64,000 nucleotides of DNA from Ridgeia piscesae (GCA_025642075.2 JAODUO010000428.1:182501-246500); one strand, 5' to 3'; positions 1-28,877 are shown, counted from the stretch's first letter. Translations and numbers: made by a program. The notes: generated by a model not told the origin, from the sequence alone.

Positions 1-758
1 ATTTCAGCGATGTTGCATTGTGGCCCTACTATCGTTACATGGTAACCAGAAACTAACTATCCGAAAGGATTCTGGGTTTGATGTGGCTTCACTTTCACCT
101 GAAACTTACACCACCATGTAACAAGTGTGCACAACGGAATACCTAGATTACGCTGCACCTCAGTAACTAGTCTCGCTTAACCGACTCAGTAACTACCAAT
201 CGACTGCTCAAAACGAGGCTCTGGTACTTACGATACCGTACACAAGACATCATTTTCCATGGATTTAATGCGAACTTTCAACGTTACACTTCAAATATTG
301 TCATCCTGGTTCATACTAACGAACTCCATGAAATACGATTTTTTTAGGATTTTAATATACTGCATCGTAGCTAGTGTTCCAACCCGCACACAGAGAAGAA
401 ACATTAAAGCGAGGTAGTAACCTGAATCGAACCAACAGATGATCAAATTTATCTGAATAAAACCAAAACATGCACTATAAACTCCCAATAAGAATTCTTC
501 AGTTTCGGATGAAACACGATTTAAAACATAAAAACAAAGTTGCACATTGATAATACAACAGGAAAATTATTACACCAAATGTAAATGTTCAGACTAGGTA
601 TAGAAGCAATATATTTGTTAACAAAAAAATTTACTCAGGTGAAGTATCCGAATGTTTACAAAGTGATGCATCACTTCAATGTCTCCTCATCAATACAAAC
701 TACACCAAGAATGTTTAGTACCACTGTCCAGCTGTTCACCACATTAGTAACCACTGCA
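1..758. other. Flank downstream of polyubiquitin
   Basis: No convincing gene is seen. On the minus strand this is the 3' flank of the polyubiquitin gene. No AATAAA occurs in that orientation; the variant ATTAAA (plus-strand tttaat) lies at 351-356, about 400 nt past the stop, and again near 264-269, so either could be the poly(A) signal. The short open frames here show no recognisable features. Confidence 0.5.
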
Positions 759-4439
<3,681 letters not shown>

Positions 4440-6051
4440 TTAGTATTTTCCCAAACAAAAAACGTTAATGAATAAGATTTACTACAAGATGTACAAAATT
4501 ATAACAATAATAACAAATTATTTTAAACAGAAATTGTTTTATGTGAATGATATAACACCATGACTATAATTTGGGTCTTATAGTCAATTCATTTCCACTG
4601 ATTGAGTAAGTCAGTCAATTAAACTAAACATTTAAAGCTTGAAGTAAGACTAGTGCATAAACAATCTTGGCTTTTTTGTGGATGAGATATGTTGGCAAAA
4701 ATGTAGCACTGATGAATAATTTAGGCAATTAGACTAATAATAATTAGCCCTGATGTGTCCTTAGAAATAATCAAATACAAACATATCAGGTACCGTAAGA
4801 TATGCCTACACAAAACTGCAGAAAAAGTTACCCAAGCGATTCGAATAACATTCAGAACGATCCAAACAAATATTTCTCGTGCATAGTAGTAGTGTCATTA
4901 GGTATATTTATGCCAAATTATAAAAAATAGACCCTCAACAGAAATATACAAGCTAACAACCCATGAAGGATGCCATAAGTCCATTGGACCTTCGACCCAA
5001 ACGAACCAATGTAAACCAACATAATACAACTGACCAGTATAGTAGCCAACTACTAGGATTATGAAAGAAAGGATGACAAAGATGTCTGTAAGAGACATGA
5101 ACACTGTGGATCTCACTGCAGTCAAAGCGGTAAGTAGGGTGACATGGATGAAGAAAATCAACAGCCATACCAGTGACCCTGCGTGAAAGGGAACAACCAG
5201 AGAATAAGAGCAGTTTACCTGGGGTACTAGCCAAGTTGTCTAGCTCTGTCCAGATAAAACCATCATCACAAGCCAGGGGTTGTGCTAACCTGTCCTATTA
5301 TCTCCGCAAACCATGCAAATGAGTCGAGCTAAACTATAAAATGACTGCAATTGACGTTGACAATCGCTACTGTGTCAGCCGTGCGAACAGCGCAAATATC
5401 CGCCCCAATTTGAATACAGATACATGAGTCGTATGTTGACTGGGTTCGCAATAAAATGAGTGTCCCATTTGCATATTAAGCAGTGCATGTGACATGAGCA
5501 GCGTGTGGTCGAAATCAACCAACATTATATCACATGAGCAGTGGCCAACCACGCTCTATGTGGGTGATTTCACTGGCTGACTTTAAGAGGAATTTATTGA
5601 AGGGATATGGCAGTGGAGGTGAAAGCTAGACTAATGTAATCAGCCGCACTCTCACAATTGTTTCACTGGAACAAGACCAATCCACAAACAACTGGAATTG
5701 AAATCTAACAAAGTATTGTTGACATAATGAAGAACACTAAAAAGACAAACCCAGAATGTATGAACTTGAATCCCAAACAACTCTAAAAATAGTATCCGCA
5801 ATAATAATAGTAATTTGTAACTGGTCGCTGGCCTGGTTAACACGAATTTGGCCTCCATGTTAAACTTGAAACAGGGCGAATGGAAATTATTTGTGAGTCA
5901 AAGAGAGGTGACTTTCTATAATTGCAGAATGATAGAAAAAAGTCCCATCTAATATTTATATAAATTCAGTTGTTATATAAAATAAGTTCAAAATGTTGAT
6001 TTTACATTTTGTATGTGAAATAGTGACAGTTTTGCATATAGAGGTTGCTGC

Positions 6052-6318
6052 ATGGACAACAAGCTTAGCTGTAAACAGCTAAGTTGCCTCATGGACAACA
6101 AGCTTAGCTGTAAACAGCTAAGTTGCCCCATGGACAACAAGCTTAGCTGTAAACAGCTAAGTTGCCCAATGGACAACAAACTTAGCTGTAAACAGCTAAG
6201 TTGCCCCATGAACGACAAGAAGCTTAGCTGCAAACAGCAAAGTTGCCCCACGGACAACAAGCTTAGCTGTAAACAGCTAAGTTACTCCATGAACAACAAA
6301 CTTAGCTGTAAACCGCTC
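6052..6318. repeat. 39-bp minisatellite with internal hairpin, ~7 copies
   Basis: About seven units of 39 bp, each holding CTTAGCTG-TAAA-CAGCTAAG, a perfect 8-bp inverted repeat with a 4-nt loop. Because 39 is a multiple of three, both strands stay open and give spurious repeat peptides. Confidence 0.9.
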
Positions 6319-7265
6319 TGCCAGGTAACAACTGTTCTGATAATACACTGCTTCTACCTAAAAATTTGCGACTGGCTCATTTTTTTAGCCTACATAAAGG
6401 CTTGACACATTTGAATTATAATTTATGTGCATACAAGTAAATGTATCGCACACAATGATGTAACATTGATGTTACACGTGACATTTAATATCTACATATA
6501 ACATGACAGTGTATCATTTTTGAGACCACGGTGTAATTACTATAATTTCATTGCTAATGCGTTACAAAGTTTTTTAACACTGCACTCACTCCATTACAGC
6601 CGACATGGAAAAATATACCCACAATTTTTTATTTTAGTCATCTCTGATGACTACCCCGGTAAATGAATTTGCAAACAGCTCTCAACCATTTCCATTAAAA
6701 TTTCTTCGATTTAAGTTGTCTCGGTTAATGTAATGCCATTAATATGGTGCATGCATTTTGGATTTTTGGTAGCAGGGCTAATGAAATAAGGCTTGGTCCG
6801 ATCGTCCGGGACGAGTAGTTTTAGAGCTCGGACTAGTAAGAGCAGTCCTTTTAATTAGTAAAACCATACGCAGGACTAATTGTCTATAATGATGGACTAT
6901 CAGCTAGCTAGAAGTACTGTGCACCCTGGAAATGTCTTGACTAAATATTAGAAAAGAAGAAATCTTACAAAACAATTTCTTGTTACTGTTCGTTGTGTTT
7001 TTAACTATGCCTGACACCCTTTGATATTGTTGCTTAGTAAACAGTCACAGGTTTATGGTGAACATGACTTTTGATGATTCAATTCAGTTATTTATCTAAT
7101 ATAAGCTTTTCCCATATTCTGGGTTTACAGTTTCGGCACGTGACTAGTATGTAGACACTGAATTGTCATAATTATTTTAAAATGATATACAAACTACAAA
7201 TAAAATTGGCCAATCTGATTTCTTATACGAAATGGTGAAAATGATGGGTAACCGAGTGGGAGCCT

Positions 7266-7627
7266 GTCGATCTCGGCCTGCGTCGATCTCGGCCCACGTA
7301 TTAACATTAAAATGGTTGCTCATAACATTATGTCAATGGGCCGAGATCGACGAGGGCCGAGATCGAAGAGGTGTATATATATATATATATATATAATGAA
7401 TATATACTTTCATTTATATGATATGAACAGATGAAATAAATATAAGAGTGGTGTGCATTATACCTCTTCACCTAACCCCCTGGTTGAAAAACGCACTGGT
7501 GGGCCTAAATCAACTTGGGCAGAGATCGTTGATATACAAAAATTTATTTAGAATAAACACTTTATGGAATATGGACCGAGATCAACATAAGACTCATGGG
7601 CCGAGGTCGACATGGGCCGAGGTCGAC
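7266..7627. repeat. Inverted and direct GGGCCGAGATCGAC motifs
   Basis: The motif GTCGATCTCGGCC occurs twice near 7266-7297. Its reverse complement GGGCCGAGATCGA occurs twice near 7338-7370, and the variant GGCCGAGGTCGAC twice near 7598-7627, with degenerate copies between. The GC-rich motifs stand out from AT-rich surroundings and flank a (TA)n run. Function unknown. Confidence 0.7.
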
Positions 7628-8205
7628 GTGAGTCACCTAGTGAAATGGTACTTGTTTTAACATCAAAACAGTAGAAAGTAACATTTGAACAATGTATCAC
7701 TTAACCATCCATCACATAACTGAATTTAAAAGTAGCATTTTAAAACTTAAGTTATTTTAATAAAAAGTTTACTTAGGAATGACCCAAAATCAGGCTCCGG
7801 AATAATTACGAATAATAATATTAGACGGATGACCGACCGTCTTCGCTCCGTTTTTATAAATTTCACCACCAGCATAACGACCACCAACAAACGTCATACT
7901 ACTAAGATTAGTTATGACATACTTCTAAGGAATGGGAAATGACGTACCCGGAGGCACACTCGAACCTGGTCGACATGACTACAACTACGTCATCGTCCAA
8001 AAAGGCAACCAACAGACGGTGTCGTCATGTGTCAACAAACGAATAAATTAATAAATTTCGTTGGTTGGAAAGTACCATTATAACGTGCGATAACATGATG
8101 TAAATGAAATTAGGAAACTACTGGTAATATGAATGCGATATGTCCACATACAACTACCAACAGTGTTGTTTTTATGTGCCACACAAAGGAAGGATACCGA
8201 AGAAG

Positions 8206-8221
8206 AAATGGCCGCCATTTT
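8206..8221. promoter_or_regulatory. YY1-like palindrome
   Basis: AAATGGCCGCCATTTT contains GCCGCCATTTT, the YY1 consensus, on one strand and a near-match on the other. It lies about 0.4 kb inside the inferred first intron of polyubiquitin. Only the motif is seen; binding is inferred. Confidence 0.35.
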
Positions 8222-8558
8222 ATTTCAAAATTTATCCTGAACATTCTAATCGCTCTCGGAGATGTACTATTTCCGGAGAAACGTACTGGAATAAATGTGG
8301 TACTATTTCAATGAACAGAGAATACTACCAGATTACTGCTTAGAATTACAATACGTTACGTTTTGTATATTAGTATCCCGGTCTGTCAGTTCGTATCGAC
8401 GACTCCGTGCATGACAAGTTAGTCACGTACGGTAATATAACACATATTTTCCAAATTGGCTAACCCCTAAATGTTAAGACCACTTCACCAAATATTTTCG
8501 TTCCATATTTTTAAAAGAAATACACAGAAAATATCAACAAAATGCAGAATATCCTTAC

Positions 8559-8609
8559 CTAGTTATGTACTGTACTTCCTTTCTGCTACGATTTGCTTTG
8601 TTATGCTCT
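8559..8609 (-). other. UBC: Inferred non-coding exon 1 of polyubiquitin
   Basis: About 50 nt between the expected start site (~30 nt downstream of the TATA box) and the donor CTAG/GTAAGG. No ATG-led coding frame is expected here. The 5' boundary is estimated from TATA spacing only. Confidence 0.5.
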
Positions 8610-8632
8610 GGTGCGGGTTGGTTACTGCGCCG

Positions 8633-8665
8633 TTTATATAGGACACGTCACTACACGTTCATTGG
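8633..8665 (-). promoter_or_regulatory. UBC: Polyubiquitin core promoter (TATA, CCAAT, CRE-like)
   Basis: On the minus strand: CCAAT at 8665-8661, a CRE/XBP1-like TGACGTG at 8650-8644, and TATATAAA at 8640-8633. The strong splice donor lies about 75 nt further downstream. Together with the intron just before the ubiquitin ATG, this makes it the best promoter candidate. No clear heat-shock element array was seen. Confidence 0.6.
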
Positions 8666-8748
8666 CTGCTATTATTACACTTCCAGCGTGGCAACGGTCA
8701 CATTATGTATTTGTGTAGGCGATGTCACGTAGTTTTGTGTTTAACGTA

Positions 8749-11211
8749 CAAGATTTAACAAGATTGCTACCTAGAGATTCAACTCTAAATGGCAGGTGGA
8801 CTAGGAAGCCATTTGGCTTATCGAGAGTCCAACCTATCTATCTAAGTATACCCCGCCCGTCTTAGGTATATGTCAATTTTATTTTTAAATATATTAACAC
8901 TACTAGCACTTACACAATCAGCTGATAATCTGTTCCATTCGTTGACTGTTCTTTGTGAAAATGAAAATTTTCTAATATCTAGTCTACACTGCTTCTTTGC
9001 TAATGTAACTCCATGTCCTCTAGTCCTTCTCTCTTCATTGACTGTGAGAAAAAATTCTGTCAATATTTTCATACCCATTCAATATTTTAAACACTTCAAT
9101 CTGATCTCCTCTCAATCTTCTGGTTTCTGGTGTTGTTAAACCACATTCTTTTAGACGCATTTCATAACTAATATTCCTGAGTTTTTGTATCATTTTGGTT
9201 GCTCTCCTTTGTACTCTTTCTAGCATATCAATATCCTTCTTGCGATATGGCCTCCATGCTTGTATACAATATTCTAAGTGACGCCTAACTATTGTTTTAT
9301 ACAGCGGTATTATTAGTTCTTTTTCTTTGTACACCATATTTCGCCTAATTAATCCAAGAATTTGGTTTCCCTTCGCTGCTGCAATTCCACACTGCATGCT
9401 CTGATACCTTCATGTCAGCACTAATAGTTAACCCTAATTGTCCTTTCCTTTAAGGTAGTATTTAGTACAGTACCACCCATTGTATATTGTGGATCTTCAT
9501 TCCCATGTCCTGTGTGGAGGCACTTACACTTTCCAAAATTAAACAGCATTTGCCACTTCTCAGACCATTCTATCAACTTGTTAAGATCATCTTGTAAATG
9601 CTGTCTATCTGCATCACTTTTAATTTTCCTAAACACTTTTGTGTCGTCCGCAAACTTCAACACCTTGCTTGTTATGTCATCATCCAAATCATTGATACAT
9701 ATTAAGAATAAAATAGGTTCCAGTACTGATCCCTGCGGTACTCCACTCAAACCCGATTTCCAGTTTGAAACCTCCCCATCAACTACTACCCTTTGTCTTC
9801 TATCAATAAGCCATTTTCTATCCAGTTGATCATACCATTTCCTATGCCATGGGCCTTAAATTTAAGTAGTAGTCTTTGGCGTGGCACTTTGTCAAAGGCT
9901 TTTTTAAAATCTAAGTAGATTATATCTACTGGTGATCCCTCATCTACCCACTTAAAAAACCCATGTTGAGATGGGTTTATCAATTTATTTTTAACAAGAA
10001 AATCAACCAGGAACTATTCCCTCCTCTAATGACAAATTGAACACTGTTGCAAGCGGTATGCTGATTTGTTCTACAATTTCCAATAGTAATTTGGGAGGAA
10101 TCCCATCCATTCTAGGTGATTTATTATCCTTCATATCTCTTATTTTCATAGCTACCATTGTTGGGGTTACAATTAGTTGTCCTAAATAGTCAAACTCTCT
10201 CCCTTCGAACTTAGTCTCAAGTACTGGTAATATACTAATATCTTCCCTGGTAAACACCGAACTAAAGTACTCATTTAGGTTTTCTGCCATTAAGAATCCC
10301 TCTGTTATTATGTTTCCATCACTACCTTCTAGAGGACCGACCTTATCCTGAACTTTCTGTTTACTTCGATCATACACATAAAAACTCTTGCTGTCATGTT
10401 TTATATTAAAAGCTATTTTTTGTGCGTAGCTTCTCTTTGAATTTCTAATTTCAGCTGTAGCTTGATTAAGTGCTTCTTTATAAATGCTATAGTCTTCTTT
10501 ACTTCCAGTATGTCTAACTCTCTTCCACACCATTTGCTTGTACTTGATTTTTCTAATGGCTTCCTTCGATAAGTGTTTCTTCTTTGACCGTTTCCCCTGT
10601 TTTTTCAAGGGGACAAGTTTTTCAACGACGCAGTAAATTTCACTCTTTAAAATATTCCAGCATTCTGTTGCTGTCTTATTCTTCAGTGTGTTATTCCAGT
10701 CTATCTTTGCTAATTATTCCCTCATGTCCTTATATCTTCCTTTGTGATTTTTTCCTGTACCTTATTTTTCTATTCCGTTCTCCCTTTACTTTGATGATAA
10801 AATGTATCTGGTTGTGATCACTACACCCCAGTGGCTCACATATCTTGACATTATCAACAAATTCCTTCTGTGAGCTCAATACTATGTCCAACACGTTCTC
10901 GCCCCTGGTTGCTTCTAACACATGTTGAGAAAGGAAACTATCTTGTACTAAATTTAAAAACTCTTGATCCTCTCTCCCGCTATACTCTGTAGAGATGTCC
11001 ACTGTATATGCCCATGGTTAAAATCCCCCATAATAATACAGTCCCGTTTACTCACTTCTTTGATAGCGTTATGTATTTTTTTCATTCTCTTCTATGCTTA
11101 TGTTTGGACTCCGATACACTAACCCAACAGTTAATGTTGAGTTTCCTGTAATTATGTTACACCAGACAGATTATTTACATTCTGCTTCTTTTTCTAATTT
11201 TATTTCATTTA
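8749..11211 (-). mobile_element. CR1-type LINE, copy 1, 5'-truncated and decayed
   Basis: Non-LTR retrotransposon on the minus strand. Fragments in 5' to 3' order are: endonuclease C-terminus with CSDHNQIHF (10730-11002); a linker and RT N-terminal part (10003-10608); RT pieces with DIIYLDFKKAFDKVP (9786-9983) and VPQGSVLEPILF plus the FADD catalytic box (9421-9750); and a C-terminal part (8842-9397). Against copy 2 it lacks ORF1 and the endonuclease N-terminus (homology ends near 11211) and has internal deletions near 9955 and 10010. Frameshifts break it. The 3' end carries two copies of an AATCTTGTTA-like tail (8749-8765), as CR1/L2 elements often do. It ends only ~85 bp upstream of the polyubiquitin CCAAT box. 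Confidence 0.9.
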
Positions 11212-11399
11212 CAAGTAAATGTAGTTATTTCTACTGCACGAAATCACGTTTTTAAAATCACAACTTCGCCACCAGCTTTGACAAACATTGGTTACATGGG
11301 AATGTCGGTCTCTGGACAAGAAGTGTTCTAGTTATAGTTGACGACAATGATAGTCTGCGTAGTCATATGTACGTGTATGCAAAATAGTGTAATAATTAT

Positions 11400-18177
<6,778 letters not shown>

Positions 18178-18269
18178 GGCATTGGCCATGTACCGACGAG
18201 TGATCAGAACCAAACAGTAAAATGCTTTAACAAAATGAGACAGAGCGTATGTTATGGCGAAAACATGCT

Positions 18270-18306
18270 CCGGAAATTACGCAAAGCGCTGCTTCCTGTG
18301 ACGTAA
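18270..18306 (-). promoter_or_regulatory. Conserved proximal promoter block, FReD A
   Basis: About 95-130 bp upstream of the start codon, both paralogs keep (minus sense) TTACGTCA, a CRE/bZIP site, then TTGCGTAATTTCCGG, which combines a C/EBP-like TTGCGTAA with an ETS-like TTCCGG. In A, ~11 extra bases separate the two. No TATA box is seen. Confidence 0.5.
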
Positions 18307-18449
18307 TCTAAGTGTGCTCGCTAGAGCGCGTGCGTGTATGTGTGCGTGCGCGTACATGCGTGTGTATATGTGTGTGTGTGTGGTGGGGCAGTAGTATAAT
18401 AGGGTGAAATGGTAATATGGTGGGGCGGCGCGGAAGAGAGGAATGGAGG

Positions 18450-18770
18450 AACGTCAATGATCAAATGTCAGAGGTCACACAGCGCCCCTGGCGGGGAGGT
18501 CGTGAAGTATAAAACCAGGGGGAATGTCAAATGGCCCCTGGCGGACACGTGGGGAACAATAAACCTAAATCAAATGTCAAGCAGCTCATCCTGGCGGATA
18601 GGTGGTGAACTATAAAACTAGGACAAATATCAAGTGATTTCTCTGGCGGAGAGGTCATGAAATAGTACTGCAAAATGCGTGTGTCAAACAAGCCCCCTGT
18701 GAAGCGTACCCGGCGGACAGGTCATGAAGTATAAAATTAGGCCAAGCTCAAATGTCATGTTCACGTTCGG
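18450..18770 (+). repeat. ~60-bp degenerate tandem repeat with TATAAAA in several units
   Basis: About five units share CTGGCGGANAGGTCATGAA, then TATAAAA in at least three of them (near 18508, 18611 and 18730), then TAGG-CAAAT-TCAA. Divergent to FReD A and ~0.3-0.6 kb upstream of its start. Confidence 0.7.
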
Positions 18771-18829
18771 CACATAGGCCACTCAGATCACGTTCCTCAC
18801 GTAGATCACTTACATATCATTGCACATGC

Positions 18830-19420
18830 AACCACTCGCTAAATGCCACAGCTGCTTGGTTAAAATAACAAATCCTATTTACAAACGTCAGTTCACAAAA
18901 TTATTAACACGGGTAAGTTGTAAAAGAGGGCTTGCAGACAAAACTGCTAATGCAAATTATTCTGCAAGACAGGAGCATGCTCATCAATCGATTTGAGCGT
19001 GTCGTGTGTAATATCCGTCCACACGCCATAAAGTTACGCCATTTAAAAAGAAAAGAGGTACTACCGTACCGGTGCAACTTGTGACACTTTAGGACACGTC
19101 ATATAACTCATTATGCCACAAACATGTAATAAGCCAGGCAAATAATTATGCCCTGATAATCTGCGGGAGATATGTGTGGGCCTTTTGGCATGAAAAAGTT
19201 TCGATCGGTTAAGAAACCCGTCTGCTATCTTTAAATGTGCTGTTTTGGTTACAACTAGCCCCGGTCTCACCTACGTTTGAGTGAGACATATTCACACGTG
19301 ACACATGCAAATGTGGGATCAACACCCCGTGAAAACAGGACGCTCCGCAACAATAAAATTAACCGTTCAGAACTTTATTCTTTTTAACAAATCTGCATAT
19401 TCTCATCTCCCAGCTGGTAG
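18830..19420 (+). repeat. Dispersed duplicate, copy 1
   Basis: Shares several blocks in order with 33440-33800: TTAAAATAACAAATCCTATT, ACATGCAAATGTGGGATCAA and AACAGGACGCTCC. The type of element is unknown. Its plus-strand tttatt at 19374-19379 gives a minus-strand AATAAA ~585 nt past the stop of FReD B, a candidate poly(A) signal for that gene. Confidence 0.65.
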
Positions 19421-19442
19421 CCTTCGTATGTAGTAAATAGTA

Positions 19443-19640
19443 ATGATTTCCCCTTATCTCCAGTGTCCTGTACTACTCCACTGTCCTGAATTACTCCACT
19501 GTCCTGTACTACTGCACTGTCCTGAATTACTCCACTATCCTGTACTACTCCAATGTCCTGAATTATTGCACTGTCCTGAATTACTCCACTGTCCTGTACT
19601 ACTCCAGTGTCCTGAATTACTCCACTGTCGTCTATTCTCT
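19443..19640. repeat. 18-bp minisatellite, ~11 copies
   Basis: Unit TACTCCACTGTCCTGAAT with alternating GTAC/GAAT ends. The single-copy counterpart of this unit is present in the related block near 33828-33845. Confidence 0.92.
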
Positions 19641-19684
19641 GAAGCGTGGATTACACCTGATACACTACCTATGTGGTCTTGACC

Positions 19685-19685
<1 letters not shown>

Positions 19686-19754
<69 letters not shown>
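19686..19754. repeat. (AT)n microsatellite
   Basis: About 35 AT dinucleotides. Confidence 0.98.
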
Positions 19755-19756
<2 letters not shown>

Positions 19757-19835
19757 GCCTAACGATGTTATGTTGCTTCGTCATGAAGAAGTGGTGCTAA
19801 GATACAAGTCTGCTAAATGGTCCCGATACCTGATA

Positions 19836-19900
19836 CACACACACACGCACGCACTCACGCACTCACGCACGCACGCGCGCGCGCGCACACACACACACGC

Positions 19901-19946
<46 letters not shown>
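19836..19946. repeat. (AC)n / (ACGC)n in FReD B 3' flank
   Basis: Mixed dinucleotide and tetranucleotide run ending 17 bp from the FReD B stop codon. Gene A has a short matching CA/CG-rich run just past its own stop. Confidence 0.95.
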
Positions 19947-19948
<2 letters not shown>

Positions 19949-19962
19949 CGCTGTGTCTCTAC

Positions 19963-26258
<6,296 letters not shown>

Positions 26259-26355
26259 GGCATTAGCTTAGTTCCGACGAGCGTTCAGCAGAAACAAACA
26301 GCAAAATGCGTTAACAAAATCAGACAGAGCGTATATGTCATGGCGAAAATATGCT

Positions 26356-26386
26356 CCGGAAATTACGCAAAAAAGCTGTGACGTAA
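26356..26386 (-). promoter_or_regulatory. Conserved proximal promoter block, FReD B
   Basis: Minus sense: TTACGTCA (26386-26379), then TTGCGTAATTTCCGG (26370-26356), the same bZIP, C/EBP-like and ETS-like motifs as upstream of gene A, with tighter spacing. Confidence 0.5.
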
Positions 26387-26407
26387 TCTAAGGGCGTTTG
26401 TGCGTGT

Positions 26408-26687
26408 AAAAAGGTAAAGGCAATTTTTTATATAGCGCAGTATCCATGCATGCAGTCCTCAGGACTATTCATTAAAGCGCTTTTTACACAATTAATGCGC
26501 GAAGGCTGCTCGTACACATATCCACCACTGTCTATAGCCAGGTATTCATTTATACAGCTGGGTGAACTGGAGCAATGTAGAGTGAAAAAAACTTGCCCAA
26601 GGTTTTAACACCGCAGCACAGGATTCGAACCCGGGTTCTCGTAGTCCAGAGTCCGAGACTATATACCCATGAGCCATTGCGCTCTAC
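26408..26687 (-). mobile_element. tRNA-derived SINE
   Basis: Minus strand begins GTAGAGCGCAATGGC. It has an A box TGGCTCATGGG (26676-26666) and a perfect B box GGTTCGAATCC (26631-26621), the RNA polymerase III promoter of tRNA-derived SINEs. The body contains CTTGGGCAAG, a stretch beginning ATTGCTCCAGTTCACCCAG, and ATAAATG.ATACCTGGC, which resembles the conserved core of widespread metazoan SINEs. The tail reads GCGCTATATAAAAAATTGCC. It sits just upstream of FReD B. Confidence 0.8.
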
Positions 26688-26732
26688 AGCAATGTGTGTA
26701 TGTGTGCGTGTGTATATCTTCGCGCTGACGTG

Positions 26733-26872
26733 AAGGTCTGTGTGACACGGTCTGTGTGACACGGTCTGTGTGACACGGTCTGTGTGACACGGTCTGTGTG
26801 ACACGGTCTGTGTGACACGGTCTGTGTGACACGGTCTGTGTGACACGGTCTGTGTGACACGGTCTGTGTGAC
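26733..26872. repeat. 14-bp minisatellite, ~10 copies
   Basis: Unit CTGTGTGACACGGT, nearly perfect. Spurious open frames read SHRPCHTDRVTQTV. Confidence 0.97.
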
Positions 26873-27526
26873 ACTCTGGATCAGTTTTCTTTTAGGAACG
26901 TTTTTCGTCTGACTTGCTTTGCCAAAACAGCACCACAATGTCAATGGTCACAGGTCGCGCTGGTTTAGCCTAATTTTAAGACGCAATTATTTTAATATCT
27001 TTAGTAGGCCTACTGTAACATGACACTTCTGACATGATGTGGGGTGGTTGAATGGCGGCATGCCATTGGTGGGTTATATATAAGCAAACATGTTATGACA
27101 AATACATTGCATGAGGCGAATATTCACGGCACGGACGCAAAACTCAAAACCTAGTCTAAACCGAGTTTGTAAAACGTAGGTCCTTCCTTGTGTAGTACAA
27201 AGTGTTCAGTGACGACATTGCTATCGTATACATGGGCTTATACCGTCTTACCTCAAAATTTAATAATAGCAAACAAATTAGCACTGAAGCGGTCGCGATC
27301 AAGGTTTAATTTCTGATGATGCAGTTTTTGTATGATGTATTGTGGGACTAAACTAGTGATGTATATTTTATCGTATTAAATTGATAAATCAAATGAAGAC
27401 AAGGCATTTAAACAAACTGCAAACGATGTGTACATTGTGGTTAGTGTTGAATTCTGTCAGAGACACAGTTCAGACCAGGACAAAAAACCAACTTAAGTCC
27501 TTTTTCCAAAGAGTTTGGAGAGAGCT

Positions 27527-27669
27527 CTGTGACTCGCTAGAGACAAGGTGGGCTCTGTGACCCGCTAGAGACAAGGTGGGCTCTGTGACTCACTATAGAC
27601 AAGGTGGGCTCTGTGACTAGCTAGAGACAAGGTGGGCTCTGTGACTAGCTAGAGACAAGGTGGGCTCTG
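27527..27669. repeat. 28-bp minisatellite, ~5 copies
   Basis: Unit contains GGGCTCTGTGACT and CGCTAGAGACAAGGT with CTAGCTAG variants. Confidence 0.9.
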
Positions 27670-27719
27670 TCTCCTTAGTCCAATGCCAAGGACCTGTCGT
27701 CCCATATTTGGAACTTTTG

Positions 27720-27724
<5 letters not shown>

Positions 27725-27778
<54 letters not shown>

Positions 27779-27905
27779 CTCGCTCTCTCTCTCTCTCTCC
27801 TCTCTCCCCTCCTCCCCCTCCCTCCTCCCTCCCTCCGTCCCTCCTCCCTCCCTCCCTCCCTCCCTACCTCCCTCCCTCCCTCCCTCCCTCCCTCCCTCCC
27901 TCCTC
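27725..27905. repeat. (TC)n / (CCCT)n polypyrimidine tract
   Basis: 180-nt pyrimidine-only stretch on the plus strand apart from a few purines; it could form triplex DNA. Confidence 0.97.
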
Positions 27906-28620
27906 CTCCTTGAGGTAAGATTTACTTACATGCAGGGTTGACAACAAATCATGATTTATTTAAAAAAATCTAATAAATCGGATTTATTTGATTTAAATCG
28001 GATTTTTTTAATTTAAATCAGATTTATTTGATTTTTTGATTTTTAAATAAACTTGGAGCTTCTAAATTGAAAACTTGCTTCCTATTAAACATAAGATTTG
28101 GAAGCTTCACTGCATTCTGAAATGAAATACCTCGAACATACATTTGGCTTTACACCCAGTCTTTCCTGGCACCACCGTCTTTTCAAAACAAAACCAGTCT
28201 TTTTTCCTTCCAGACATTGTGAATAGCAGTGGCAGAACACTACACTACAGCAGTGATCCAACAGACAGTTATTGCTGACCTGCAGCTTTGATTTTGATTT
28301 GATTTATCTGTGTCTATTTCAATTCCTGATGATCTCAGCCTGAGACCCAGGTTGCCTTATCTGCTTATTTTGCATAATCCATGGCACTGTTGTGGGCTAC
28401 AATTGCCTACTGACCCTGGCAGCCTTTGTCAGTCAATACCCCCTCCCACACCCTCCAGCTGGGGAGACGGATCAACTGGGGAGCACTCCTACTCCCCATC
28501 AGCTTAAATCTGCTAATTTTGTATAACAGTTGCCTATAGAGCCATTTTTACAACGCCAGGCTTCCTGTTGATTCAAATTAATCTCCCTTGACCAATAATT
28601 TGTTATGGATATGGGTGTTT
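27906..28620. other. Region between polypyrimidine tract and CR1 copy 2
   Basis: 27955-28050 is a degenerate repeat of GATTTATTTGATTTAAATC. The rest (28060-28620) has no recognised gene; the 65-residue open frame at 28310-28507 has no recognisable features. Confidence 0.45.
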
Positions 28621-28746
28621 TAACAAGATTTAACAAGATTGCCACCTAGAGATTCAACTCTAGATGGCAGGTGGACTAGGAAACCATTTGGCTTATCGAG
28701 AGTCCAACCTATCTATCTAAGTATACCCCGCCCATCTTAGGTATAT

Positions 28747-28877
28747 GTCGATTTTATTTTAAAATATATTAACACTACTAGCACTTACACAATCAGCTGA
28801 TAATCTGTTAATGGAACAGATTATCAGCTGATTGTGTAGGTGCTAGTAGTGTTAATATATTTTAAAATAAAATCGAC
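28747..28877. repeat. 63-bp snap-back palindrome inside CR1 copy 2
   Basis: Arms 28747-28809 and 28815-28877 are reverse complements at 62 of 63 positions with a 5-nt spacer. Copy 1 has only one arm. A second inverted piece follows (about 28880-28908), the reverse of the next LINE segment. Confidence 0.95.

Noticed and set aside
26621..26687. A functional tRNA gene
   Set aside because: A and B boxes are present, but the acceptor and anticodon stems do not close, and a SINE body follows.
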